NCBI GenBank assembly: GCA_001247695.2
Contig: LGRX02035513.1
Span: forward strand, 1 to 64,000
Length of the DNA: 64,000 bases
Origin: Cymbomonas tetramitiformis
Lineage: Eukaryota; Chlorophyta; Pyramimonadophyceae; Pyramimonadales; Pyramimonadaceae
Reading direction: 5' to 3'
Shown: positions 54,883 through 64,000 of the stretch, piece by piece
Layout: every line of letters begins with the position of its first letter
Position numbering within the stretch: position 1 is the stretch's first letter
The notes under the pieces: model-generated
Databases searched by the model: none
Told to the model about the DNA's origin: nothing
What the model saw: the letters and a program-made list of their open reading frames with translations, nothing else
Position numbers and translations under genes: made by a program

Positions 54883-56832
54883 TCGAACCCGCCGGTAGCC
54901 GCGGTGCGGTTCAACCGAATTTTGCGATTTTTTCTGCTCTTGTGCGGGATTTTGTGGGTCGCCGGCAAGCTAGCAGAGGATATGCCTGCACATGGTGCCA
55001 TGCCATCCACACGGTTTGCCTGGGGTGCAGCGCCTTGCACTTCCTGGGAGGCTCAGCAGTCGTCAAGGCAGTGGGAGCCGGGCTGGGAGGCCAACGTCGC
55101 GGAGCAGGATGAGGTCTTGCCGTACACCGTGTTGGACGAGCTTCAGCCTCTGGGCAAGACGACTGTGACCAAGGACGAGGCAGCGTGGCTCGACACAGAG
55201 CTCAACGCCACGTCTGGAGGCCATCCTGACTTCAAGGAGGAGCATTGGGAGGTGATGCGGACTGTTCTTCGCAGATGCAAGGGCACCTTCGCCAACACCC
55301 CTCACGACCTGACAGGCTACAAGGGCAAGGCGGAACACAACACGTTCTCCATCCCGTTCAAGGACGAGTCCAAGGCTGTCTACCAGAGGCCGAGGAAGTA
55401 CAGCCCGGTCGAGCAGGAGATTATTGACATTCACTGCAAGGAGTTGCTGGAGTATGGCTTCATAGAGCCCGCAGCCAAGCATTGCAGGCATGCAAGCAAC
55501 GTCGTTGTGACCGGTAAGAAGGATCACGAGACTGGTTTGTGGACCCAGACGCGCTTCTGCGTAGATCTCAGGGGCATCAACCGACACTCTCTCAAGGACA
55601 ATACCTTGCCGCATCGACCAGAGGAGCTTTACCAGAAGGTGGCGAAGGCGAGGTTCAAGACGACGCTGGATGCCACCAAAGCCTTCCACCAGATTCCTAT
55701 GGCCACGGAAGAGGACAGGAGTAAGACGGCGTTTTGGTGGAAGAACCAGTTGTACCAGTGCACCTCGATGCCTTTCGGGGCTGCTGGAGCAACGTCTGCA
55801 TTTGTGAGGATCATGGACTACGAGCTACGTCACCTGCAACATTGCACGGTGGCGTACGTCGATGACGTGGTGGTCTACACGGATTCCACGCCTGAGCAGC
55901 ATCTGAAGGATGTCGAGGAGGTGTTGCGCACGTTAGGAGACGCTGGTATAAGGCTGCACGCAGGCAAGAGCACCTTTGGGGCAGCCACTGTGGACTTTTT
56001 GGGCTACCGCATTGGGCACAACTCTATTGGTGCGCAGGAGGCAAAGTGCAAGGCCATCCAGGACCTCCCGAGGCCCCAGGACAAGACTGGGCTCCGCTCT
56101 ATTCTGGGCATGATGAACTACTATAAGGGCCTGGTGGGTGAGCCAGGGGGACCAAACTATTCTGAGATGGCGCGCCCCCTCAACGACTTGCTCAAGAAAG
56201 AGATCACAGATATCAAGGGAGCTTGGGGGAAGGAGCAGGACCAGGCGCTCCAGGACCTGAAGGACTCGCTCTGTGCTGGGAGATGTCTGAGGCCAATCGA
56301 TTATGACAGGCCCCTCATATTGTACACCGACTGGAGTACCTATGGCATTGGTGCAGTGCTGGGCCAGAAGGACGACGATGGAAAGGAGTACATCTGCATG
56401 GCGATCAGTCGTTCCTTGAGCAAAACGGAGAGACAGTACGCTAGCTTCAAAGGTGAGATGCTTGCAGTGGTGTGGGCAGTGCGCACGCTGAGGCAGTACC
56501 TGCATGGCGTCCACTTCACGCTGGTGACCGATCACTCGCCACTCACTACCTTGATGGAGAAGTCTGACCTTCAGGGACAGCATCTACGATGGGCGATCAG
56601 CCTACAGGAGTTCGACTTCACGGTGCAGTATCGCCCGGGAGCTAAGAACAGCAATGCCGACGTGCCATCTCGCTACCCGTTACCGTCCACGACAGACGAG
56701 ACTGGAGCAAGGCATGCGCGAGAGAAGGCATCTGCGCTTCACGCAGGCGTGGGGGAAGTTTACACGGAGAAGGATTTCTGCGACAGCCTGTGCTTTATGC
56801 TGGCTGGGACACCCCCCCAGGGGAGGAGGTGA
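54883..56832 (+). pseudogene. pol: Retro-B reverse transcriptase and RNase H
   Basis: The frame opens after a stop at 54880; its first codons are not a valid start, and the protein probably came from a longer polyprotein. Motifs are TRFCVDLRGINRHS, TLDATKAFHQIPM, SMPFGAAGATSAF and the catalytic YVDD (55853-55866), then FLGYRIG. RNase H carries LYTDWSTYGIGAVLG, the FKGEMLAVVWAV strand and DHSPL. The frame ends in a seven-C run at 56812-56818, and the next frame continues there, a typical homopolymer break. The nearest relatives should be the gypsy-type elements of algae that carry DNMT domains. Confidence 0.85.
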
Positions 56833-57955
56833 CGCCAGAGGTGCAGGTCGCTAACCACTGCAAAATGGCCGCCATAGAGCAGCTGGGCACGGGACCGGTA
56901 CATCGCTTGTTCGATTTGCACCATCAAGATGAACTGGAGTGCAATCATGCGGCCCTGTTCGACACAGACCAATCCGAGTTGGTGGTCGACTCTGGGAGAC
57001 TAGCGAGAGCAGCTTGGAAGGCGCTGAGCTTGGTGAGACCCACGCGAGGCACGCATGGTGAAGGGAGTCCTGCTGTATACAGCGATGAATACTTTGAAGG
57101 TGAACGCATCTTGAAGCCTGAGAAGGTGGACACCAGAGTGCTGGACAAGCGGTTCTTCTCGCAAGCTCGAGAAGAAGGTGTGGTATGCTATGAGCCGTGT
57201 GGAGGCCTCTGTGCTGGCCTAGAGATGTTACTCCGTAATAATGGAATAAAGGTGGATCGATACTTATATCAAGACATATCATCGGGCAGTCAGGCAGTGG
57301 CCAGAGCCAGGTGCACGGCGTTACTGAGGCGATATCCTGACCTTATGTCGCCCGATGCAATGGAGTTTGGGGCCCTACGCCTCACGATCTACACGACACT
57401 ACGAGCGCTGATTTCATACGAGCAGGAGCTCTTCAAGATCGGCAGTGGGTTATGGTGTGTGGGTTTCCATGCCAGGATCTCTCTCCAGCTGGAACGCTCA
57501 CGGGCTTGGATGGCAGGCAGGCCAGGCACAGCAAGTTATTTTATGAAGTGGTTCGGCTTTTATCTACGCTGCAGCAGCTACAGAATCAGCGGCCTCCAGG
57601 CTATGTCCTGGAGAACGTTTCTCCGCTGTCGCACAGACCTGGAACCAAGATCAGGGACGAAGTGTTCGCCCGTACATTGCCAGTGTTATTGGCCGACCAG
57701 TGTCCTTTGACGCAGCGCAAGCAGGTGCCTACGCTCACCGACTGAGGGCGTATTGGAGCAACCTGTTCCAGAACCACCAATTTCGCTCCGTGATGGGCAA
57801 GGTGGCGAGGCCAGAAGGGCGGGTCGTATCATCGATCCTATGCAAGGGCTGGCAGCCCAGGCCTGTGGTGAGGACAGACCGCGCACCCCACTATGTGGTG
57901 AACGTCGTGGTGGGAGAACCATTGAGGGCCCTTCCCACCATCATGGCAACACAAG

Positions 57956-59303
57956 TGGCTACTACCCGATGGTCCTTACGGTAGGACCTAGAACGCTCTA
58001 GGTCCTACCATAAGGACCGCTTTTTCAATAATTTTTTGAGGTGCCCTATTGGTATCGTGAATGGCTACCCTCCGGTTGATGGCATATTTAGGACTTGAAC
58101 TCAGTCCCCTGTTTCCCACTTGCCGAGTTTTAACCCAAGCGGGATGCTACACTACCCGTATTAGGCACGGGTAGCGTAAAAAAATGTCGAGAACTTTTCT
58201 AAAGCCAAAAGTCTCTTAAACTAATAGCACATCTTTCATAATTTTTCGCCGACAGACTATGGAGGCTGAGCATGCGTCCAATGATCCAGTAGCACCGTAG
58301 TCTCATTATGTACAATCATGTTTAGAATAGAGCACAAGTCGATAACCTCATAGCGGACATTTAGCTGCACCCCCATCAACCTGTCCCATCATTTTTAGTC
58401 AAATGTCATAAAATTTAAGGGCCGATTTTGGCTTTGGTCTGAAGTCGGGGATGCTATATTGAATGCGCACGTGCCGCTTACACGCTATTACCTCGCTATT
58501 GTCGCCATATAGACACAATAATTGAATTTTCGAGCCATCTACATAGGCAGAATGTGCGATATTTTGGCGTGTATTCATCGTTGATCCGGGCGAAGGGCAT
58601 TATTATTTTGGGCGATTTAGTGCCTTTTCCAGCTTTGACAGCCAATGCTGCTTCAACCACTATTTTGAGGGCCAAGATGAACTCGGATGGAATTTTTGAC
58701 AAGACACTACGGAAAGAGCAGCTCAAGAACTTGACGACGTGGGTCTCGAAATTTTCGTAGGACCTATTGTGAAGCGGATAGCCGGGCTTAAATGTAGGTC
58801 CTTATGGTAGGACCTAGCTTTTTTTGCTGAAATTTGAAAAAAAAACCACCACCAAAGCGTGCGCAATTTAAGCACTCCAAAGGTCACCCTATGCATGCAA
58901 CCACAACTTGAAATCAAGGTAAGGTTTGCGCGGAGTCCAAAAATGCAAAAACTTTTCAAAATCTAGATTTTGAGATACGAGCGATTTAAGTTTGCGCTTA
59001 AGTATGGTTAAGTATGGGGGGTGACCGAGCGGTATCGACCATAACTTTTCATTCACGTGGTCAATTTGATACCTGAAGTGCGCAATATGTACAGGGTGTA
59101 CCGGGCAACCTATTTATCAAATAAAAGATTTTTGAAAAGTTTTTGCATTTTTGGACTCCGCGCAAACCTTACCTTGAAATATTCATTTGACTCATAAATA
59201 GGATGGGTGATCGCACGTTGAACCAATTAAGTGATGTTTATGCGAGGAAAACACATTTGCACGTAGGTCCTTATGGTAGGACTTTGAATTTGGGTAGTAG
59301 CCA
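57956..59303. mobile_element. E3: 1348-bp E-family transposon in Retro-B
   Basis: TIRs TGGCTACTACCC (57956-57967, 59292-59303) with 4-bp duplications CAAG (57952-57955, 59304-59307). Palindromes GGTCCTTACGGTAGGACC (57971-57988), its inverted relative (58001-58018), 58797-58814 and 59266-59282 follow the E-family layout. The module is at 58673-58752. A second internal inverted pair exists: AAAAATGCAAAAACTTTTCA near 58941 and its complement near 59135-59155. The Retro-B frame runs on across the insertion once E3 and one CAAG are removed. Confidence 0.93.
58673..58752 (+). other. Conserved ~80-bp module, E3 copy
   Basis: Begins CAAGATGAACTCGGATGG. This copy alone has no stop in the shared frame (KMNSDGIFDKTLRKEQL then NLTTWVSKF), whereas the E1 and E4 copies have TAG at the Trp position. 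The internal palindrome lies about 45 bases downstream, as in E1 and E4. Confidence 0.78.
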
Positions 59304-59550
59304 CAAGGATCTAGAGCATTCCGATCAGCGAGAATGGGCACCGTTGTGCGCAGCGCTGATGAGGACACTGAGGAGGAATCCCGAGAGGTGAACCTCGACG
59401 AGAAATCGCGAGCCATGGGCTACAGTGCAAGTGAGCTACGCATGGCGGATCGATGGCCTGAACGACGGAGAACTGGCAAGCATTCTGGGCTTGGCCATGG
59501 ATCGCAGGGCTATGGAGCTGTTGATGGCGGTCGCAGAAGCAAGCAGGAAG

Positions 59551-60610
59551 GGGCTTCCTCACAGCGAGGAGTCCCCAGTGGCGGAGAATTCCCCAGGACA
59601 GCCTATCGCTGTAGACAACAACTGGGCAGACCATGCGAGGTCGGACCTTCAGCAGAGACAAGCTTTGCTGGCAGAATGGGTTGGAAATTCAAACGCATAC
59701 ACTCAGCAGGTGGCGAAGACTATGAGTCACTGTGACTGGGAAGAGAAGTTGCAGACGATGTGCTCGCGAGGGCAGAAAGGTGCACAAGGAATCGGTGCCA
59801 AGCGACAGAGCGCGGGGACCAAGAAGAAGAAGGAGTGGCAGCTCTACGCCATTGAACAATACCGTCTAAGGCACAAGAGTCACTTTGTGAAGGAGGGCGC
59901 GACCCAACCAGCACGCGCTGAGGTGCCTGCTTGGAGTCCGCCTGGTAAAGACAAGGAGATGAAAATTCCGAGGCTTGCATCTACCACCAGATTTGTGGAC
60001 TTGGCGGCCAGCGTTGCAGAACAGCAGGCTGATCGCGACAAGCATCGAGACATACATGATGATGCGTGGTGTCTCAGATGGCTGAAGTCTGATGGCAGCG
60101 TGAAATTACCGACCGGAGGACGAAGTCCGCCGAGTAAAGAGGCGCGCGGCACGACACCGATGGGATGAGGCCACGGATGAGATCTACATGATCACGCTGT
60201 CGGGCAAGGAGGTGAGGATACCAAAGCCTGCCGACCGTTTGGCATTGGTCAAGGAGTACCACTCCAGGACTGGCCATTGGGGTATAAGGCGCACACAACA
60301 TCTTTTATGGCAGCGACATTGGTGGGCTGACCTGAAGAAGGACGTAGAGGCGGTGGTCACTCAGTGTGAAACCTGCCAGCGAGTAAAGACTCATTACGCG
60401 AGGGAAGAGGCGGTCTTGTCCCCTTTGGAGATCGTATCATTCATGTATCGTTAGTCATTGGACTTGGCATGGCCTTCAAGAAGGGTAACGAGGTCTGGTA
60501 ACAGCAGGGTGCTCATCATCATGACCGAGCACTACACCAGATTTATAGTCTGCGTACCCATCCCCAACAAAGAGGCAAGCACCATTGCGGCAGCGTTTCG
60601 CACGCAGTGT
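59551..60610 (+). pseudogene. Retro-B linker and integrase, truncated
   Basis: The linker (to about 60170) ends in DIHDDAWCLRWLKSDGSVK, typical of the segment before gypsy integrases. A second frame (60188-60454) carries the HHCC finger EYHSRTGHWGIRRTQHLL and CETCQRVK. A stop after FMYR and a frame change separate it from a core fragment (60458-60600) with SRVLIIMTEHYTRFIV and PIPNKEASTIAAAFRT. The catalytic D35E region is missing because minisatellite DNA begins near 60610. Confidence 0.75.
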
Positions 60611-60659
60611 CGACATCGGATCCGGTCCGACCTTGCCAAGTTAGCTCGGCATCTTTGCC

Positions 60660-61195
60660 TTGTAATCGGTGTCAGGGTCGGTGCAGGCCTTCGGCCCGCA
60701 CTTGTAGGCGGTGCCAAGGCCGGTGCAGGCCTTCGGCCTGCCTTGACAGTGTCGGTGCAGGCCTTCGGCCCACACTTGTAGGCGGTGCCAAGGCCGGTGC
60801 AGGCCTCCGGCCTGCCTTGACAGTGTCGGTGCAGGCCTTCGGCCCGCACTTGTAGGCGGTGCCAAGGCCGGTGCAGGCCTTCGGCCTGCCTTGCCAGTGT
60901 CGGCGCAGGCCTTCGGCCTGCCTTGCCAGTGTCGGTGCATGCCCGGTAGAGGCTATCGCATGCATGCATGCCCGTAAGAGGCGTGTGGCAGGCCCGTGGG
61001 AGGCGTGTGGCAGGCCCGTGCGCTATGGAAGGTTGTCGCAGGCCCGTGAGAGGCCGTCGCATACCCGTGGGAGGTTGTCGGAGGCCCGTGGGAGGCCGTC
61101 GCAGGCCCCGCCGTTAGAGACTGTCGCAGTCCTGCGGGAGGCTGTCGTAGGCCTGTGGCGCCGTGAGAGGCCGTCGCAGGTCCTTGGGGGGCCAA
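60660..61195. repeat. Two adjoining GC-rich minisatellites
   Basis: 60660-60950 repeats GGTGCAGGCCTTCGGCCTGC and CTTGTAGGCGGTGCCAAGGC in alternating order; GCAGGCCTTCGGCCTGC is itself a palindrome. 60955-61195 is a looser array of GTCGCAGGCCCGTGGGAGGC units. They replace the integrase catalytic core. Confidence 0.88.
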
Positions 61196-61620
61196 AATCC
61201 AAGGAGTAGTATCGAAAGTTTTTTGCCGTATTGATATTTTTTCGATAGGCAATATTATATATCAATCGATAACAATAGGTGCCGATTATTATCAATCAAT
61301 AACGATAGTTCGACAAAAATATCGATCAATAACGATAGTTCAAAAAAACATCGACCAATAACGATAAGTATTCAATCGTGATCAACAAATAATTATCAGA
61401 TTCAATATATCGATATATTCGATATTATCAATATATATATCAATATGTAATGAAAATTGGGCGTCACCACATATGATTTATGTTTTAATTACATTGAAGG
61501 AACATATTTTTACTGACGGTTGCGGGCGCCGTATGAATTTTACTGGTCTTGTCAGAGATGGGCCTATTTAGCTGCTAAATATGCCCACCTTTTGACACCT
61601 GGTGATTCGAGTTCACAGCG
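61196..61620. other. AT-rich spacer
   Basis: Contains four or five copies of ATCAATAACGATAG with ATAT runs to 61450. No gene. The part from 61490 to 61620 is unremarkable. Confidence 0.6.
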
Positions 61621-61621
61621 C

Positions 61622-62045
61622 ATAGGGTTTATCAAACATATAGGTTGATTTTGAGCTTAGGCATAGGCTGATTTTGAGCTTAGGCATAGGCTGATTTTCA
61701 CCTTATGCATAAGCTGATTTTGAGCTTATGCATATGCTGATTTTGAGCTTATGCATATGCCGATTTTGAGCTTATGCATAGGCAGATTTCCAGCTTCTAA
61801 CTACGTAGACTGATTTCGAGCTTATACCTACGGCTTATTTTGAGCTTATGCATAGGGTGATTTTGAGCTTATACCTAGGCTGATTTTGTGCTTATGCATA
61901 GGCCGATTTTGAGCTTATGCATATGCTGATTTTGAGCTTATGCATAGGCTGATTTTGAGCTTATGCATAGGCTGATTTTGAGCTTATGCATAGGCTGATT
62001 TTGAGCTTATGCATAGGCTTATTTTCACCTTATGCATAGGCTGCT
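61622..62045. repeat. 23-bp minisatellite
   Basis: About eighteen copies of GATTTTGAGCTTATGCATAG followed by GCT, with a constant 23-base step where intact. It lies about 230 bases beyond the stop of the hAT gene. Confidence 0.92.
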
Positions 62046-62277
62046 TTTCAGACTATACCCGTTATCACGGCAGCATGCTTATCATATTACTAAAAGAAAA
62101 TGCGGTCATGCGCAAGTCGCCGACAACGTAAAATATAAGGAAACAATCAGGCCATATCAAGTCACAAAGTCAAATATTTACCTTTTATGGTGCCTGTCAG
62201 GCTGTGCGATCCATATTTATGCTCACTGCTCAAGGCACACTCCGTCGCCGCTTCTCACCTTGCTACATAGCACACAA

Positions 62278-62298
62278 AATAGTATGTGACATACTATT
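62278..62298. other. 21-bp palindrome at the hAT gene stop
   Basis: AATAGTATGT and ACATACTATT are perfect 10-base arms around a single G, overlapping the stop codon of the minus-strand transposase. It could be chance, an RNA 3' end signal or a subterminal element. Confidence 0.5.
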
Positions 62299-64000
62299 CT
62301 AAAGCAATGACTGGAGGCTCTGTGCTATCGCCAGCACCATCTGTCCCCTCCAATTCACTTTCTAGGTCAGGCAGCTCCCGATCCTTTGAATCACAAAACC
62401 CGAACATCTTTTTGTAAGCTTCTTGAATAGCTCGCATCGTAGGGCGCAACCAAGGGAACTTCCAGTTGCCTCCCACAACCATATATTGCTCCATCACACC
62501 GTGAGACAATCTGTTGGCATGATAATCGGCCAACAAGCTACCAGCAGCACTGAAGACGAATTCCACATTCGCGGAAGCCGCTTTCTTGGGACCCACATCT
62601 CCTCGGAACACTAAGTTATGGATCGGAAGGACACTTTTATTCTTCTCCCAGAAACCAAGGAGGTCAAACTCTCGAGTCTTGGTGTTCTTGAACTTCACGA
62701 GCAACTCCGGATCCCGAGCGAGCGAAATGTATCTTTCTCTTGTTGTAAAGCACTTGGGATTACTGTCTCGGAAGTCCCGCGCGTGTGCGTGGCCACTTGC
62801 ACCTGTGCAGTAAGTTCCCAAAGAGACTTGCGTCTCCTCTTAGCAATTGGTTCCTGCACCGCGGATTCCGTAGAAGGGCTTTTGTCACCAGCACCTGAAG
62901 CTGTTGTGCTATCGGTGGGTTCTGCTGCACCTGCTGCACCAGTGAGCACACTTGAATCCCCTCCCTCCTTCTCAATCCCCACAGGTTCCTCCAGTCGTGC
63001 CCGCCACTGCTTTTCCCGGGCAATCAAACAGCGATCGTATTCGTTGTCCATAAGCTCGATGAGTGCAACCTTGCCATTCAAAAGAGTGCCGGTCGCAGTC
63101 GTATCTAAAGACGGGTTCATTTTGATAGCCAAGAGCGTGTGGCGGTCAGGACGCATGAAACGTGCCTTCACCTCGTCACGAATCAAATTACGAGCCTGCT
63201 GGACCTCTTTTGGCAACAAGCGGATGGGCACGAGATCCCAAGTCTCGTTTACACCTGAGCCTTTTACAACTTCCATCTCAGACTGGTTAAGATTCTCGTA
63301 CAAAGTATGCGCCAACACGTACTCCTTGTCAAGACCAACCCCCTCATGCCCCTGTAAAGCCTGGGAGACCTCGTAGGGTAAGGACAACAAACTCTCAACG
63401 AACGCCGCTTGCCGCCACTCTGCACTGGAGATGCAACGATGTTGCAATGGGAAACTTTTCCCTTGCGCCTCCGCCTCTTCAATCAAGTCCAAATCGGACT
63501 CATCTGACTCTGCAGCATTGTCGTCTTCCGAATCGCTGCCAGGGATCACTTCCTCTATTGCTTGTGCTGCGGTGTCACTTGCCAGGTCATAACTCACGAG
63601 GTCCTCCTCGCATAAGCCCGATTCGGAGCCCGTCAACGAACGTTTGATGTGCTTTTCAAGCACACGATCCCGCTTGAACATCCGTAGGAATCCTCCCCAG
63701 CGAATAGCGTGCTGCACGTCACGCCCCCAACGCACACAGAAACAATGAACGAAGCCCACCGCACGCAGTCACCCACGCACGCACACACCACACACGAATC
63801 TTCCGTCGTTTACACCTACGAACACAACCGAAATAGTATCTACGTATTATGCAACACGCACGCATACGTAACAATATACTGTTCAGCAAATACGCACAAA
63901 GTATCGAAGCACGAACCTGCTGCATGGTCGTTTTGACTTGAGACGCTGGAATGCCGTCAGCGAGCTGGGATTCTTCCAAGCGCTTGCGAGCAGGGGAGAA
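62294..64000 (-). CDS. hAT transposase, 5' part beyond the window
   Basis: The stop is at 62294-62296. The C-terminal piece reads LLGFWEKNKSVLPIHNLVFR, VEFVFSAAGSLLADYHANRL and WKFPWLRPTM, the hAT dimerisation domain. The preceding piece (to about 63720) has LALPYEV-like helices, PKEVQQARNLIRDEVKARFM and a Ser/Glu-rich insert. Another frame at the edge (about 63905-64000) reads LEESQLADGIPASQVKTTMQQ. Probable introns explain the frame changes: donor CAG/GTTCGTGC near 63919 with acceptor GTGCAG near 63717, and a short one with donor CAG/GTGCAAGT near 62800. The catalytic N-terminal Asp region is largely off the window. The piece may still be functional. Confidence 0.75.

Larger units (their letters stand above)
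56790..59550 (+). pseudogene. Retro-B cytosine-C5 methyltransferase (DNMT type), interrupted by E3
   Basis: Motif I is CYEPCGGLCAGLEMLLR near 57185-57235. The catalytic loop VCGFPCQDLSPAG lies in another frame with PCQ at 57467-57475. YVLENV follows at about 57602-57619, and then, in a third frame, SFDAAQAGAYAHRLRAYWSN near 57705-57765. The C-terminal DEKSRAMGYS and LGLAMDRRA segments (about 59400-59515) follow after E3. This is the PCQ/ENV type related to eukaryotic DNMTs, distinct from the PPC type in Retro-A. At least three frame changes make this copy inactive unless they are sequencing errors. It occupies the same slot, between RNase H and integrase, as the adenine methyltransferase of Retro-A. 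Confidence 0.78.
54391..60610 (+). mobile_element. Retro-B: decayed gypsy-type element with a DNMT-type C5 methyltransferase
   Basis: RT and RNase H, a cytosine methyltransferase and an integrase finger/core lie in that order on the plus strand, broken by frameshifts and by E3. No Gag or protease precedes the RT, so the 5' part is deleted. A possible LTR starts at TGTAACAAACG (54391) and includes a TATA-like GATATAAG (about 54714), but no second LTR exists for comparison. The integrase is cut off near 60605 by minisatellite sequence. Limits are approximate. Confidence 0.75.

Noticed and set aside
54904..54990. Signal-peptide-like start of the Retro-B frame
   Set aside because: The apparent first codon is GTG; the hydrophobic stretch comes from reading through leader/LTR sequence after a 5' deletion.

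Overview
The window is nuclear DNA of a eukaryote. It has GT-AG introns, Ty3/gypsy LTR retroelements, a Helitron, hAT transposons and dense satellite DNA, and no operons, rRNA or recognised tRNA genes. Retroelements that carry DNA methyltransferases suggest a microalga (green lineage or dinoflagellate-like). That is an inference from memory of where such elements are reported, so the taxon is uncertain. Almost nothing here is a conventional host gene; the window is a stack of nested mobile elements.

Layout. 1-10.3 kb: a decayed Helitron on the minus strand (3' satellite, PIF1-type helicase, HUH Rep, N-terminal domains). 10.8-12.9 kb: an exon of an unknown minus-strand gene split by a small DNA transposon (E4), itself split by a hAT-type MITE (H1). 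13.0-17.0 kb: a ~41-bp minisatellite with internal inversions, then a 184-bp tandem array interrupted by E2. 17.1-27.0 kb: a two-gene divergent unit. A large minus-strand protein with a probable 2OG-Fe(II) oxygenase fold is split by a hAT relic (H2). Opposite it is a plus-strand DUF7869-like transposase-type protein whose intron appears to contain a minus-strand RING-finger gene. 27.8-28.2 kb: possible host coiled-coil exons. 28.7-43.1 kb: a complete, young 14.45-kb gypsy-type retrotransposon (99% identical LTRs, TSD GTACC) encoding Gag, protease, RT, RNase H, a Dam-like N6-adenine methyltransferase domain, integrase, a chromodomain and a cytosine-C5 methyltransferase domain. 44.4-51.6 kb: a C48 (Ulp1-like) protease gene with 64-aa repeats, a second 2OG-oxygenase-like gene, satellites and an unknown gene. 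52.6-53.0 kb: a third, broken oxygenase-like fragment. 54.4-60.6 kb: a decayed gypsy-type element carrying a different cytosine methyltransferase and interrupted by E3. 60.6-62.05 kb: minisatellites. 62.3-64 kb: a hAT transposase running off the window.

Two themes stand out. First, four small transposons (E1-E4) share TIRs of the type TGNC..CT.CCC, 4-bp target duplications and the same arrangement of element-specific palindromes. Three of them share a conserved ~80-bp module. Removing E1, E3 or E4 in thought restores an open reading frame across the insertion site. Second, DNA-modifying or oxygenase-like domains recur in unrelated elements: an N6A MTase, two different C5 MTases and three candidate 2OG-Fe(II) folds. 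Several frame breaks fall in homopolymers, so some apparent pseudogenes may be assembly errors.
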